DNA of 64,000 nucleotides from Roseovarius indicus (GTDB lineage Bacteria > Pseudomonadota > Alphaproteobacteria > Rhodobacterales > Rhodobacteraceae): assembly GCF_008728195.1 (NCBI RefSeq), contig NZ_CP031598.1:2728001-2792000 (forward strand), read 5' to 3'. How positions within the stretch are numbered: the stretch's first letter is position 1; every line of letters begins with the position of its first letter. The notes below the pieces were generated by a model. That model did not search any database, was not told the DNA's origin, and saw only the letters and a list, made by a program, of their open reading frames with translations. A program made the translations under genes and the position numbers. Positions 16,655-25,197 of this stretch are shown here, in pieces.

Positions 16655-17629
16655 ATGAGTGGACTTCTGGCGCTGCTTGACGATGTGGCGAGCCTTGCGA
16701 AAGTGGCGGCGGCCTCGGTCGATGACGTGGCAGGGCAGGCGGCCAAGGCAGGGGCCAAGGCCGCTGGTGCGGCGATCGATGACGCGGCGGTGACGCCCAA
16801 GTACCTGACCGGGTTCGATGCCAAGCGGGAATTGCCCATCGTCTGGCGGATCGCGCGGGGCTCCATCATCAATAAGCTGGTGTTCCTGTTGCCCGCCGGG
16901 CTGGCGCTGTCGGCCTTTGCGCCGTGGCTCATCCCGCCGCTGCTGATGCTGGGCGGGGCCTACCTGTGTTTCGAGGGCGCCGAGAAGATCGTGCATGCGA
17001 TGGGGTTCGGGCATCACGAGGACCACGGGACGGACAAGCCGGAAAAGACCAGCGACCCGGCCCATCTGGAAGAAGAAAAGGTGGCCGGGGCCATCAAGAC
17101 GGATTTCATCCTGTCGGCCGAGATCATGACGATTGCCCTTTCGGCCATTCCGCCCAGCAACATCTGGATGGAAGGGGCCACGCTGGCCGTCGTGGCCATC
17201 GGGATCACGGCTGTCGTTTACGGCGCCGTGGCGCTGATCGTGAAGGCCGACGACATGGGGCTTTTCATGGCGACGAACGGGATCCTGCGGGCGACGCGGG
17301 CCGTGGGGCGGGCGATCGTTCGGCTGATGCCGCGGTTCATGTGGCTGCTGACGGTCGTGGGCACGGCGGCGATGCTGTGGGTCGGCGGCTCGATCATCAT
17401 TCACGGGCTCGACACGCTGGGCTGGCCGGTGGTCTATGACTGGATACATCATGTCGCCGAGGAGATCGGCCATACCGCCGGCAAGGCGGAGGGCGCCGTG
17501 ACATGGGGGATCGTCGCCGCGCTCGATGGAGTGTTCGGGCTGGCGCTGGGGCTGGTGCTGGTGCCGATCGGCACCAGGCTGATCGCGCCGGTCTGGCAGC
17601 GGATCGCGAAGCTGAACCCGTTCGTTTGA
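16655..17629 (+). CDS. DUF808 (YedI-type) membrane protein
   Basis: A 324-residue membrane protein matching DUF808: the N-terminus MSGLLALLDDVASLAKVAAA, DDVAGQAAKAG and KYLTGFDAKRELPIVWRIA are characteristic, followed by five or six membrane segments. A hydrophilic loop (about 110-145, HHEDHGTDKPEKTSD) splits the first and later segments. Function of the family is unknown. It lies 33 bases downstream of the CPA2 antiporter and may be co-transcribed. Its stop is followed by the hairpin cluster. Confidence 0.9.
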   Translation: MSGLLALLDDVASLAKVAAASVDDVAGQAAKAGAKAAGAAIDDAAVTPKYLTGFDAKRELPIVWRIARGSIINKLVFLLPAGLALSAFAPWLIPPLLMLGGAYLCFEGAEKIVHAMGFGHHEDHGTDKPEKTSDPAHLEEEKVAGAIKTDFILSAEIMTIALSAIPPSNIWMEGATLAVVAIGITAVVYGAVALIVKADDMGLFMATNGILRATRAVGRAIVRLMPRFMWLLTVVGTAAMLWVGGSIIIHGLDTLGWPVVYDWIHHVAEEIGHTAGKAEGAVTWGIVAALDGVFGLALGLVLVPIGTRLIAPVWQRIAKLNPFV

Positions 17630-17653
17630 GGGCCGCGGAGCAGGCTGGCGGCG

Positions 17654-17749
17654 CCCGGAATTTGCGCAAATTCCGGGTTGGAAAATGCGTATTTTCCAGC
17701 CCGTTTTCTGTGCAGAAAACGGCGGCGCGGGCGACGGCCGGGCCGTCGC
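17654..17749. repeat. Hairpin cluster A (four adjacent palindromes)
   Basis: Four back-to-back hairpins between the converging DUF808 and tkt genes: 17654-17677 (arms CCCGGAATTTGC), 17679-17698 (TGGAAAAT, loop GCGT), 17701-17722 (CCGTTTTCT, loop GTGC) and 17731-17749 (GCGACGGCC). The first three have AT-rich cores inside GC-rich ends. They share their cores with hairpin cluster B at 29841-29963. The cluster may act as a bidirectional terminator, but the shared sequence suggests a dispersed repeat family. Confidence 0.8.
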
Positions 17750-17761
17750 CTGCAGGCCGGA

Positions 17762-19780
17762 TCAGAGCAGCGACTTGACCTTTTCGGCCACGGCTTCTGC
17801 GGTGATGCCGAACTTCTCGAAAAGCACCTCGGCCGGGGCCGATGCGCCGAAGCTGTCCATGCCGACGAAGCCGGTTTTCTTCGGCCGGCCACGCTCGCCG
17901 CAGAGCCAGCGATCCCAGCCCTGCCGGACCCCGGCCTCGACCGCGACGCGGACGAAGTCGCCGCCGGGCAGGACGCGCTTGCGGTAGGCTTCGTCCTGTT
18001 CCTCGAAGAGCTCCCAGCAGGGCATCGAGACGACGCGGGTGCCGATGCCCTCGGCCTCGAGCATCTCGCGGGCGGCCATCGCCACGTGCACCTCCGAGCC
18101 GGTGGCCATCAGGATCGCCTTTCTCTCGGCATTGAAGTTGGCCATCACGTAGGCCCCGAAGGAGGTCATGTTGCGCTGTCTGTGCTCGGTGCGCAGCGTC
18201 GGCACGCCCTGACGGGTCAGCGACAGGACCGACGGCGTCGAGGTGGATTTCAGCGCCAGTTCCCAGGCTTCCGCCGTCTCGACCGTATCGCAGGGGCGGA
18301 AGACATAGGTGTTGGGCGTGGCCCGGCTGATGGCGAGGTGTTCGACCGGCTGGTGGGTGGGCCCGTCTTCGCCGAGACCGATGCTGTCATGGGTCATCAC
18401 GAAGACGGTCGGCACCTGCATCAGCGCGGCCAGGCGCATCGAGGGGCGGGCGTAGTCGGTGAAGCACATGAAGGTGCCGCCATAGGGGCGCACGCCGCCA
18501 TGCAGCGCCATGCCGTTCATCGCCGCCGCCATGCCGTGTTCTCGGATGCCGTAATGGATGTAGCGGCCCTTGCGGTTGTTGGTGTCGAACACCGTCATGT
18601 CGCCCGAACGGGTGTTGTTGGACCCCGACAGGTCGGCCGAACCGCCGATGGTTTCGATCATGATCGGGTTGACCACCTCGAGGACCATCTCGCTCGATTT
18701 GCGGGTGGCGACCTTGGGCTCCTCGGCGCTGATCTGTTTCTTCAGCGCGGTGATGCGCGAGGAGAGCTTCTTGGGGGTGTCGCCCGCCATGATGCGGGCG
18801 AACTCGGCCTGCCGCCGTTCGGAGGCGCCGGCCAGGCGGGCTTCCCATGCCGCCCGTTCCTGGGCGCCGCGGCGGCCGATCTCTTCCCAGGCCGACTTGA
18901 TGTCGCCGGGCACTTCGAAGGGGCCGCCTGTCCAGCCATAGGCCTCTTTCGCGGCCTGAAGCTGATCGGCATCGGTCAGCGCGCCGTGGCCCTTGGAGGT
19001 GTCCTGCGCCGCATGGCCGAGGGCGATATGCGTCTTGCAGGCAATCATCGTTGGGCGGCGCGATCTCTTGGCCTTGGTCAGCGCGGCGTCGATTTCCTCG
19101 GGGTTGTGGCCGTCGATCTGGATCACTTCCCAACCGGCCGAGGCAAAGCGCTTGGGCTGGTCGGTGCGGTCGGCAAGGCCGACCTCGCCGTCGATGGTGA
19201 TGTTGTTGTTGTCCCACAGCACGATCAGCTTGCTGAGCGCCAGCCGCCCGGCCAGCGTGATCGCCTCCTGGCTGACACCTTCCATGAGACAGCCGTCGCC
19301 GGCGATGACATAGGTGTGGTGGTCGACCAGCTGGCGGCCGTAGCGGGCGCGCAGCACCTCCTCGGCGATGGCGAAGCCCACGGAATTGGCGATGCCCTGG
19401 CCCAGCGGGCCGGTGGTGGTCTCGATCCCGTCATGCAGGAAGTTTTCCGGGTGGCCCGCCGTGATCGCGCCCAGTTGGCGAAAGTTCTTGATCTGGTCGA
19501 GCGTCATGCCCTCGTAGCCGGTGAGGTAGAGCAGCGAATAGAGCAGCATCGAGCCGTGGCCCGCCGACAGGATGAACCGGTCACGATCGGGCCAGTTGGC
19601 GTCGGCCGCGTCGAACTTCAGGTGTTTCTCGTAGAGAACCGTCGCCACGTCGGCCATGCCCATCGGCATGCCGGAATGGCCGGAATTGGCCGCGTGAACG
19701 GCGTCGAGGGTCAGCGCGCGGATGGCCGCGGCCTTGTTCCAGTGGTCGGGATTGGCAGAGCGAAGGGCAGCGATATCCAC
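17762..19780 (-). CDS. tkt: Transketolase
   Basis: A 672-residue thiamine-diphosphate enzyme transferring two-carbon ketol units in the pentose phosphate pathway (or Calvin cycle). Visible are the N-terminal [14 protein letters not shown] (about 33-46), the TPP/Mg2+ motif [13 protein letters not shown] (about 155-167) ending in WDNNN, and the pyrimidine-domain [15 protein letters not shown] (about 410-424). The start is a GTG (19778-19780); the next Met is well inside the fold. Its 3' end runs into hairpin cluster A. The coiled-coil/zapA genes are divergent, 187 bases away. Confidence 0.97.
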   Translation of the reverse strand: MDIAALRSANPDHWNKAAAIRALTLDAVHAANSGHSGMPMGMADVATVLYEKHLKFDAADANWPDRDRFILSAGHGSMLLYSLLYLTGYEGMTLDQIKNFRQLGAITAGHPENFLHDGIETTTGPLGQGIANSVGFAIAEEVLRARYGRQLVDHHTYVIAGDGCLMEGVSQEAITLAGRLALSKLIVLWDNNNITIDGEVGLADRTDQPKRFASAGWEVIQIDGHNPEEIDAALTKAKRSRRPTMIACKTHIALGHAAQDTSKGHGALTDADQLQAAKEAYGWTGGPFEVPGDIKSAWEEIGRRGAQERAAWEARLAGASERRQAEFARIMAGDTPKKLSSRITALKKQISAEEPKVATRKSSEMVLEVVNPIMIETIGGSADLSGSNNTRSGDMTVFDTNNRKGRYIHYGIREHGMAAAMNGMALHGGVRPYGGTFMCFTDYARPSMRLAALMQVPTVFVMTHDSIGLGEDGPTHQPVEHLAISRATPNTYVFRPCDTVETAEAWELALKSTSTPSVLSLTRQGVPTLRTEHRQRNMTSFGAYVMANFNAERKAILMATGSEVHVAMAAREMLEAEGIGTRVVSMPCWELFEEQDEAYRKRVLPGGDFVRVAVEAGVRQGWDRWLCGERGRPKKTGFVGMDSFGASAPAEVLFEKFGITAEAVAEKVKSLL

Positions 19781-19967
19781 GGGTCATGCATCCTTGAAAT
19801 GAAAACCGGTCGAAGGTTGCATACCAGCCACGGGCCAAAGTTCAAGCGTACTTGGGCGGGGTATTTTGAGGGGGCGAACTTTTCCCTGCGATTTTGTAGA
19901 GTTGGGCGAGACAGTTCGACCGCCGATTCGCGGCCGGACCAAGAAAAGCAGACGAAGGACTGGGGAT

Positions 19968-20474
19968 ATGAGCCAGATTGAAGAGCTACAGGGCCGGATC
20001 GCCGCCGCGCTCGACCGGATCGGGCAGGGGCTCGACCGGATGGGCGGTGGCGTTGCCGAAGGGGTCGAACCGGCCCCGGGCGAGCTGGAAGCCCTGCAAC
20101 AGGAGCTTGAGGAAGAGCGCATCGCCAACGGGCAGCTGCGCGAACGCACCAAGAAGCTGCAGGTCCGCCGGCAACGGCTGGAGGGAGAGCTTCAATCCGC
20201 CCGCGAGAACATCGCCGAGCAACTTCGGGAATTCGACGCCGAGCTGCAGGGGCTGCGCGAGGCGAACGAGAGCCTGCGCGAGATCAACAGCAAGCTGCGC
20301 GAGGCCAACGAGGCCGGCGTAGGTGACCCCGACCTGATCAACAGGGCGCTGCAGGCCGAGCTGGAAGGTCTGCGCGCGACCCGCGCCGCGGACCGGGCCG
20401 AGACGACGCTGGTCTATTCCGAGCTGTTCGATGCCGTCGAAAACGTGCGCGTCGCGCATAACCAGGAGGATTGA
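19968..20474 (+). CDS. Coiled-coil protein encoded with ZapA (ZauP-like candidate)
   Basis: A 168-residue, highly charged, Leu/Glu/Arg-rich protein. Residues 35-110 (ELEALQQELEEERIANGQLR and onward) and 135-160 show heptad patterning typical of coiled coils; no signal peptide or membrane segment. The stop lies two bases before the zapA ATG, with the zapA ribosome-binding site inside this gene, so the two are translationally linked. In Caulobacter, zapA shares an operon with zauP, a coiled-coil partner that focuses the Z-ring; position and architecture suggest the same role, but sequence identity was not tested. ATG 19968 follows a GGGG stretch. Confidence 0.75.
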   Translation: MSQIEELQGRIAAALDRIGQGLDRMGGGVAEGVEPAPGELEALQQELEEERIANGQLRERTKKLQVRRQRLEGELQSARENIAEQLREFDAELQGLREANESLREINSKLREANEAGVGDPDLINRALQAELEGLRATRAADRAETTLVYSELFDAVENVRVAHNQED

Positions 20475-20476
20475 CC

Positions 20477-20893
20477 ATGCCCGAGATCGAGGTCGAGATC
20501 GGCGGCCGCACCTTCGAGGTCGCCTGCCAGGAAGGCGAGGAGCATTACCTCAAGTTCGCCGCGAAGATGCTGGACGAGGAGGCGTCGGTTCTGACGTCGC
20601 AGATCGGACGCATTCCCGAGGCGCGGATGCTGCTGATGGCGGGGCTGATGCTGGCGGACAAGACCGCCGGGATGCAGGACAAGCTGCGCGAGGCGGAAGA
20701 CAAGCTGATGGAGAAGGACGCCGAGCTGGACCAGATGCGCAACGCGCAGGCCGAGCCGAAGCGGGTCGAGGTGCCGGTGCTTCCCGATAACGTGACCGAC
20801 GCCATGGCCGAACTGGCCGCCCGCGCCGAGGCGCTGGCCGACCAGGTCGAAGGCGGGGCCGGAGACTGGGAAGAGGAAGAGGAAAACGCCTGA
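20477..20893 (+). CDS. zapA: Cell division protein ZapA
   Basis: A 138-residue protein. The N-terminal globular domain is ZapA (MPEIEVEIGGRTFEVAC.EGEE, residues 1-40), followed by a long helix (ARMLLMAGLMLADKTAGM) that dimerises. ZapA tetramers cross-link FtsZ filaments in the cytoplasm. The C-terminus beyond residue 100 is acidic (GDWEEEEENA). AGGAGGA ends six bases before ATG 20477, which decides against the TTG at 20471. It forms a two-gene unit with the upstream coiled-coil gene and ends 27 bases before the converging SDR gene. Confidence 0.9.
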   Translation: MPEIEVEIGGRTFEVACQEGEEHYLKFAAKMLDEEASVLTSQIGRIPEARMLLMAGLMLADKTAGMQDKLREAEDKLMEKDAELDQMRNAQAEPKRVEVPVLPDNVTDAMAELAARAEALADQVEGGAGDWEEEEENA

Positions 20894-20920
20894 CGTCCCT
20901 CTTCCCGGGCGGCGCGGGCG

Positions 20921-21676
20921 TTACTTCATGCGCAGCGCGCCGTCGATCCGGATCACGTCGCCGTTCAGGTAATCGCATTCCACGATGAACCGCGCCAGCG
21001 CGGCGTATTCCGCCGGGTCGCCCAGGCGGCGCGGGCAGGTGACGTCGGCGGCAAGCTGGTCCTGAACCTCCTGCGGGAGGCCGCGCAGCATCGGCGTCAG
21101 CATCAGGCCCGGCGCGATGGCCATCACGCGGATGCCCTCGCGCGCGAGGTCGCGCGCCATGGGCAGCGACAGCCCGACGATCCCGCCTTTCGAGGCCGCA
21201 TAGGCCGCCTGACCCTTCTGGCCCTCGAAGGCGGCGATGGAGGCGGTGTTGATGATGACGCCGCGCAGCCCGTCGTCGGAGGGGTCTTCCATGGCCATCT
21301 CGGCGGCGGCCACGCGGGCGACGTTGAAGCTGCCGACGAGGTTGATGTTGATGGTCTGCTGGAAGGTGCCAAGGTCGTGCGGGCCGTCCTTGCCGAGCGT
21401 CTTGGCCGCCGGCGCGATGCCCGCACAGTTGACGGCACAGGTGATCTTGCCCATCGCCGTCTTGGCGGCGGCAACCGCGGCCTTGACGGATTCTTCGTCG
21501 GTGACGTCAGTCTTGACGAAGGTCGCGCCGATCTCGTCCGCCACGGCGGTGCCGCGCTCTTCGTCGCGGTCGAACAGGGTGACCTGGGCGCCGAGCTCGC
21601 GGAAATGGCGCGCGGTGGCTTCTCCGAGGCCCGAGGCGCCTCCGGTGATGATGGCTGCGGTGTCTTCGATGCGCAT
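20921..21676 (-). CDS. SDR-family 3-hydroxyacyl-CoA dehydrogenase-like protein (HSD10 type)
   Basis: A 251-residue short-chain dehydrogenase. The cofactor motif TGGASGLGEA is at residues 11-20, NCAG near 90, the catalytic Ser in NTASIAAFEGQ and the YAASKGG Tyr/Lys pair at about 158-164. The insert after NCAG with GTFQQTININLVGSFNV is like the type II (HSD17B10) 3-hydroxyacyl-CoA dehydrogenases, which act on short branched acyl-CoAs in isoleucine degradation. The terminal GALRMK is also typical of that group. It is last in a leftward run of genes, 67 bases after the AbrB-type gene, but without an obvious pathway link. General 3-oxoacyl reductase activity is an alternative. Confidence 0.85.
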   Translation of the reverse strand: MRIEDTAAIITGGASGLGEATARHFRELGAQVTLFDRDEERGTAVADEIGATFVKTDVTDEESVKAAVAAAKTAMGKITCAVNCAGIAPAAKTLGKDGPHDLGTFQQTININLVGSFNVARVAAAEMAMEDPSDDGLRGVIINTASIAAFEGQKGQAAYAASKGGIVGLSLPMARDLAREGIRVMAIAPGLMLTPMLRGLPQEVQDQLAADVTCPRRLGDPAEYAALARFIVECDYLNGDVIRIDGALRMK

Positions 21677-21743
21677 TGGCGGCTCTCCTGTCAGGAAATG
21701 AACATGCGTTCAGATAACCCGCCTGGCGGGTGGTGTCAAAGTA

Positions 21744-22805
21744 TCAGAAATTGCGCCGCACCCAGGGGGCCGAGGCCATCAGCCAGACCACCGTCATCAG
21801 GATGCGGAAGATATGGTGCAGGGTCACGAAGGCGGGGTTGGCCTGAAGGCTGAGCGCGACGAGCGACATCTCGGTCACCCCGCCCGGTGCGAAGCTGATC
21901 AGGAGCACGTCGAGCGGCTCCTCGACGAATTGTACCACGCCCACGGCGAAGACCATGGCCAGCGCCAGCATGCCGCCCACCGAAAGCAGGGACAGGCCCG
22001 CGCCACGCAGGATCAGCCCGCGCGAGAGGCCGGTGAACCGCATGCCGAGGGCGCAACCGACGACGATCTGCGCGATGTTGACCAGCCAGATGGGGATATC
22101 GACATGAAAGATGCCGGTGACGGAAAGAATGGCCGCCGCGGCCATCGGCCCGGTCAGCTGGGCCGCGGGGAAGCGCATGAGCTTGCCGCCGAAATACCCG
22201 GCCGCCCCGGCCATGACGATGAAGGGCAGATCGGTCCAGGGCACGTCGTCGCGCGCCAGCGTCACGCCGCCCGCGCTGCCCACGGGCTCGCCCAGCCAGA
22301 GCGAGAGGCCTATGGGCAGGGCGGTGACGACGATGATCACGCGCAGGAACTGTTGCAGGGTCAGGCGGGCGACGTTGCCGCCCGCCGCCTCGCCCAGGGC
22401 GAGCGACTCGTAAAGCCCGCCGGGCGAGCTGGAATAGAAGGCGGTGACGCGGTCATAGCCGCCGAGAATGCGGAAGACCCAGAAGTTGTAGACGAGGCAC
22501 ACGCCGATGAAGAGCGCCAGGGCGGTGAAGGTCACCGCGAATTCGGGAGCGGAGGCGAAAAGCTCGGGCGTGACCTGTGCGCCGATCATCAGGCCGATCA
22601 CGCCGATGAAGACCTGCCGCAGGCGGTGGGAGAAGGCGTATCCCTCGGGCAGGTGGTGCGGCAGGGCCGTCGCGATCAGGGCGCAGATCACCAGCGGCCC
22701 GATCAGGTACGGCAGCGGCAGGCCGAAGAGCGATGCCCCCCAGCCGGTCAGCGCGCCAAGACAGATGAGGCCGAAGGTGACAAAGATGTGCGCCATGGTC
22801 ACCAT
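21744..22805 (-). CDS. AbrB-family membrane protein (often called ammonia monooxygenase)
   Basis: A 353-residue hydrophobic protein with about ten membrane segments. It shows the two-fold repeat of the AbrB transporter/regulator family: LPYLIGPLVICAL with SPGGL in the first half, and LTGPMAAAAILS with FAPGGVTEMSL in the second. The historical name ammonia monooxygenase is misleading. In E. coli, AbrB affects AidB expression, and a transport role is suspected. The start could be ATG 22805 or 22796. It is preceded 42 bases upstream by hisN on the same strand. Confidence 0.85.
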   Translation of the reverse strand: MVTMAHIFVTFGLICLGALTGWGASLFGLPLPYLIGPLVICALIATALPHHLPEGYAFSHRLRQVFIGVIGLMIGAQVTPELFASAPEFAVTFTALALFIGVCLVYNFWVFRILGGYDRVTAFYSSSPGGLYESLALGEAAGGNVARLTLQQFLRVIIVVTALPIGLSLWLGEPVGSAGGVTLARDDVPWTDLPFIVMAGAAGYFGGKLMRFPAAQLTGPMAAAAILSVTGIFHVDIPIWLVNIAQIVVGCALGMRFTGLSRGLILRGAGLSLLSVGGMLALAMVFAVGVVQFVEEPLDVLLISFAPGGVTEMSLVALSLQANPAFVTLHHIFRILMTVVWLMASAPWVRRNF

Positions 22806-22847
22806 CAACCACCGGAACGCGGGAGGTGCAAGCGGCTGTCGACAGGT

Positions 22848-23651
22848 TCAGGGAATCCAGACCGGATCGTGCCGGGTCAGCCGGTCGAACGCCTGGGCAT
22901 GCAGCGCCGGGGTGGCGGCCGCGAGAATGGCGCCTTCGGAGGCCAGCGTCAGGGGGCGCCCTTCCCAGTCGGTGATGGTGCCGCCAGCCTGTTCCACGAC
23001 CGGCACAACGGCACAGATGTCATGGGGGTCGAGATCGGGCCCGTTGAGGCAGAGGTCGATCTGGCCCCGGGCCAGAGCGCCGTAGGCCAGGCAGCCGCCG
23101 TCATAGACCGTCATGCGCGCCGCCTGGGCAATGGCGTCGGCGGGCTCGCGCATCTCTTCAGGGAAGGAGGCGGGGTTGGCGATGGCGACCGTGGCCTGTG
23201 ACAGGGCGGTGGTCTGGCGTGCCGCGATGGCCGTGCCGTTGAGCGTGACGCCGAGGCCTTCGGCCGCGGCATAACGGGCCCCGGCGAGGGGCTGGTCGAT
23301 GATCCCCAGCACGGGCCGGCCCCGGTGGCAGAGCGCGATCAGCACGCCGAAATTCATCAGCCGCGCACCGAACTGCCGTGTGCCGTCGATCGGGTCGATG
23401 ACCCAGACGAATTCGCGGTCGAGCGCCGCGCCGCCGAATTCCTCGCCGAGGATGCCGTGGTCGGGGTGGCGGGACTCCAAAACCTCGCGCAGGCGGGTCT
23501 CGATACGGGTATCGGCCTCGGTCAGGGCCGAGCCGTCGGCTTTGAAATCTGTCACGGCCGGGCCGAACCAGACCTCGCGCGCGATGGCCCCGGCGATGTC
23601 GGCGAGGTGATGCGCGGTGTCCAGGCAGGTGTCGAGCGGCGGCGCGCTCAT
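22848..23651 (-). CDS. hisN: Inositol-monophosphatase-family histidinol phosphatase
   Basis: A 267-residue Mg2+-dependent phosphatase. The metal site is spelled out by GEEFG (about 73-77), WVIDPIDGTRQF (about 89-100) and a C-terminal block AYGALARGQIDLCL with PHDICAVVPVVEQAG. Alphaproteobacteria usually dephosphorylate histidinol phosphate with this HisN type. Inositol monophosphatase or 3'-phosphoadenosine phosphatase activity are alternatives. The start at 23651 overlaps the stop of the NUDIX gene in an ATGA arrangement, so the two are translationally coupled. The frame open to 23918 is the shadow of the upstream gene. Confidence 0.85.
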   Translation of the reverse strand: MSAPPLDTCLDTAHHLADIAGAIAREVWFGPAVTDFKADGSALTEADTRIETRLREVLESRHPDHGILGEEFGGAALDREFVWVIDPIDGTRQFGARLMNFGVLIALCHRGRPVLGIIDQPLAGARYAAAEGLGVTLNGTAIAARQTTALSQATVAIANPASFPEEMREPADAIAQAARMTVYDGGCLAYGALARGQIDLCLNGPDLDPHDICAVVPVVEQAGGTITDWEGRPLTLASEGAILAAATPALHAQAFDRLTRHDPVWIP

Positions 23652-24301
23652 TTCCACGCGAATTCCGGCTGATCGAAATGGGCGACGCGGGTGGCGAGCC
23701 CGCGCATGGCAACCTCGCGGAACTGGTAGAGCACGGCCGCCGTGGGCGCGTACATTGTGTGGCCGAGCGTGGGAAAGAACGCCGACAGGACCGGATGCTC
23801 GCTGTGCGGGCGCAGGTCGAGCAGGGGGATCTTGTCGCTGTCGACCTCGCGGAGGGGCAGGGTGTGAACCTCGGCCACTTCCGACGGGTCGGGCGTCATG
23901 CCCGAGATATCCTCGCACCAGAAGACATGCGGGATCATGGCGAAGCCGGAGCGCGTGGGATAATCGTCGAGCCGGCCGATGAGGTCGGTTTCGGCGATGT
24001 CGAGGCCAAGCTCTTCCTGCGTTTCGCGGATCGCGGCCTGAAGGGGCGTTTCACCCGGGTCGAGGCGGCCGCCGGGCAGGGCGTATTGCCCGCCATGTCT
24101 GTTCAGCCGGGGCGGGCGCAGGGTGACCAGCACGCCGGCCTCTCCGGGCGGTTCGGCCGGGGCGACGATGATGGCGACGGAGGCGAGCCGCAGATCGCCG
24201 GTGCGGGCGCTGGCCTGGGTGAAGCGGGCGAGGTGGGTCTCCATGTCTGACCGAAGCGCCCGGGTGAAGGCGTAATCGGGCTCTGTCGGCATGTCTGTCA
24301 T
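23648..24301 (-). CDS. NUDIX hydrolase
   Basis: A 217-residue hydrolase with the complete Nudix box GGRLDPGETPLQAAIRETQE-ELGL (about residues 72-95), which binds Mg2+ and cleaves nucleoside diphosphates linked to another moiety. The upstream ALPGG and the region after the box with SGFAMIPHVFWC resemble the CoA pyrophosphatase-like branch, but that substrate is not proven. The start MTDMPTEPDYAF at 24301 has AGGAA upstream. It overlaps hisN by four bases. Confidence 0.85.
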   Translation of the reverse strand: MTDMPTEPDYAFTRALRSDMETHLARFTQASARTGDLRLASVAIIVAPAEPPGEAGVLVTLRPPRLNRHGGQYALPGGRLDPGETPLQAAIRETQEELGLDIAETDLIGRLDDYPTRSGFAMIPHVFWCEDISGMTPDPSEVAEVHTLPLREVDSDKIPLLDLRPHSEHPVLSAFFPTLGHTMYAPTAAVLYQFREVAMRGLATRVAHFDQPEFAWK

Positions 24302-24380
24302 TGGCTGCTTTTCCTGTTGGCTTCCGCATAGTGGAACAGGTCTGCCCGCCGGTGTCGAGCCTATAGGCCGGACTGGCGGA

Positions 24381-24950
24381 TCACACGAACCAGGTCGGGC
24401 CGCCCGGCGCTTCGCCATGCTGAAGCCAGAGGTTGAGGGCAGGGTGGTCATGCGTGGTCAGGGCATGGGGTTCGGACGGGCCGTGGGTGATCGGCGTGCC
24501 GGGGGTGGCACGGGTGTCGGTATCCGTGGTCGCCTGCCAGAAGACCGCGCGGCTGTCGCTTACGGGCAGGTAGATCTCGTCGGCGAGATGGGCGTGCGGC
24601 GGGTAGGCGACGTGCGGCCCGAGCAGGTTGCAGCCGACGAGGGCCCCGTCGCTGCGGGCGATGACGGCGTGCGCGAACCTGTCCTTGAGGATCGGATGAG
24701 AAGGGTAGTCGGCGGTCCATGACAGGTGATGGACGAGGGCGGTCAGGCGGTCGGCGATCGCGGCGATGGACCCGGTGGCCGGGCAGAGGGCTATGGCGGC
24801 AGGCAGATGGGCGCAGGCGGGCGCGGGTGTGAAGACCTGCGGCGTGGCGTGCCAGCGTTGCGCTTCGAGAGCGGCTACGAGATCGGGGTGGCTGGATCGG
24901 AGAAGGCGCAGGATAAGGAACAGAAGGTCTTTGCCAGGGTCAACTGTCAT
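24381..24950 (-). CDS. Cupin protein resembling DddQ-type DMSP lyases
   Basis: A 189-residue protein with a helical N-terminal half and a C-terminal cupin barrel. Cupin motif 1 is YPPHAHLADEIYLPVS (about 123-138), giving the metal ligands His-x-His-x3-Glu and the Tyr two residues on, as in DMSP lyases of the cupin superfamily (DddQ, DddW, DddK). Motif 2 is HGPSEPHAL (about 159-167), with the fourth metal ligand His. LLGPHVAYPPHAH matches the DddQ-family layout. DMSP lyases release dimethyl sulfide and acrylate and are common in the Roseobacter group. Dethiobiotin- or sugar-cupin roles are alternatives. The ATG 24950 has only a weak ribosome-binding site. It is 79 bases upstream of the NUDIX gene. 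Confidence 0.65.
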   Translation of the reverse strand: MTVDPGKDLLFLILRLLRSSHPDLVAALEAQRWHATPQVFTPAPACAHLPAAIALCPATGSIAAIADRLTALVHHLSWTADYPSHPILKDRFAHAVIARSDGALVGCNLLGPHVAYPPHAHLADEIYLPVSDSRAVFWQATTDTDTRATPGTPITHGPSEPHALTTHDHPALNLWLQHGEAPGGPTWFV

Positions 24951-25060
24951 GGGGGTTCCACATTGGCCGTTGGGGTGCCGCTCGGGCGTCGAAAGCCGAC
25001 GCATCAGCGCCCTTTGTCCGGCACACCATCCTGCGTCGTCAACATGTTGTAGGGGGGAAG

Positions 25061-25137
25061 TGGCGGACCGAGGAGGATTCGAACCCCCGACCCCCTGATT
25101 CGTAGTCAGGTACTCTATCCAGCTGAGCTATCGGTCC
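25061..25137 (-). tRNA. tRNA-Arg (anticodon ACG)
   Basis: A complete cloverleaf on the minus strand. The acceptor stem is GGACCGA paired with TCGGTCC, with discriminator G and an encoded CCA (25061-25063). The D arm carries AGCTCAG..GGATAGAG. The anticodon stem CCTGA/TCAGG closes the loop CTACGAA, and the T arm reads GTTCGAATC. The ACG anticodon reads CGN arginine codons after editing to inosine. Confidence 0.97.
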
Positions 25138-25197
25138 GTGGAGACGAGCATCTAGACGGTGCGGGAAGTCATTGCAAGGGGGTGCGTTACAAAATTG

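Noticed and set aside
17678..19981. 767-codon open frame opposite tkt
   Set aside because: Antisense shadow of transketolase; starts inside the hairpin cluster and lacks a recognisable protein.
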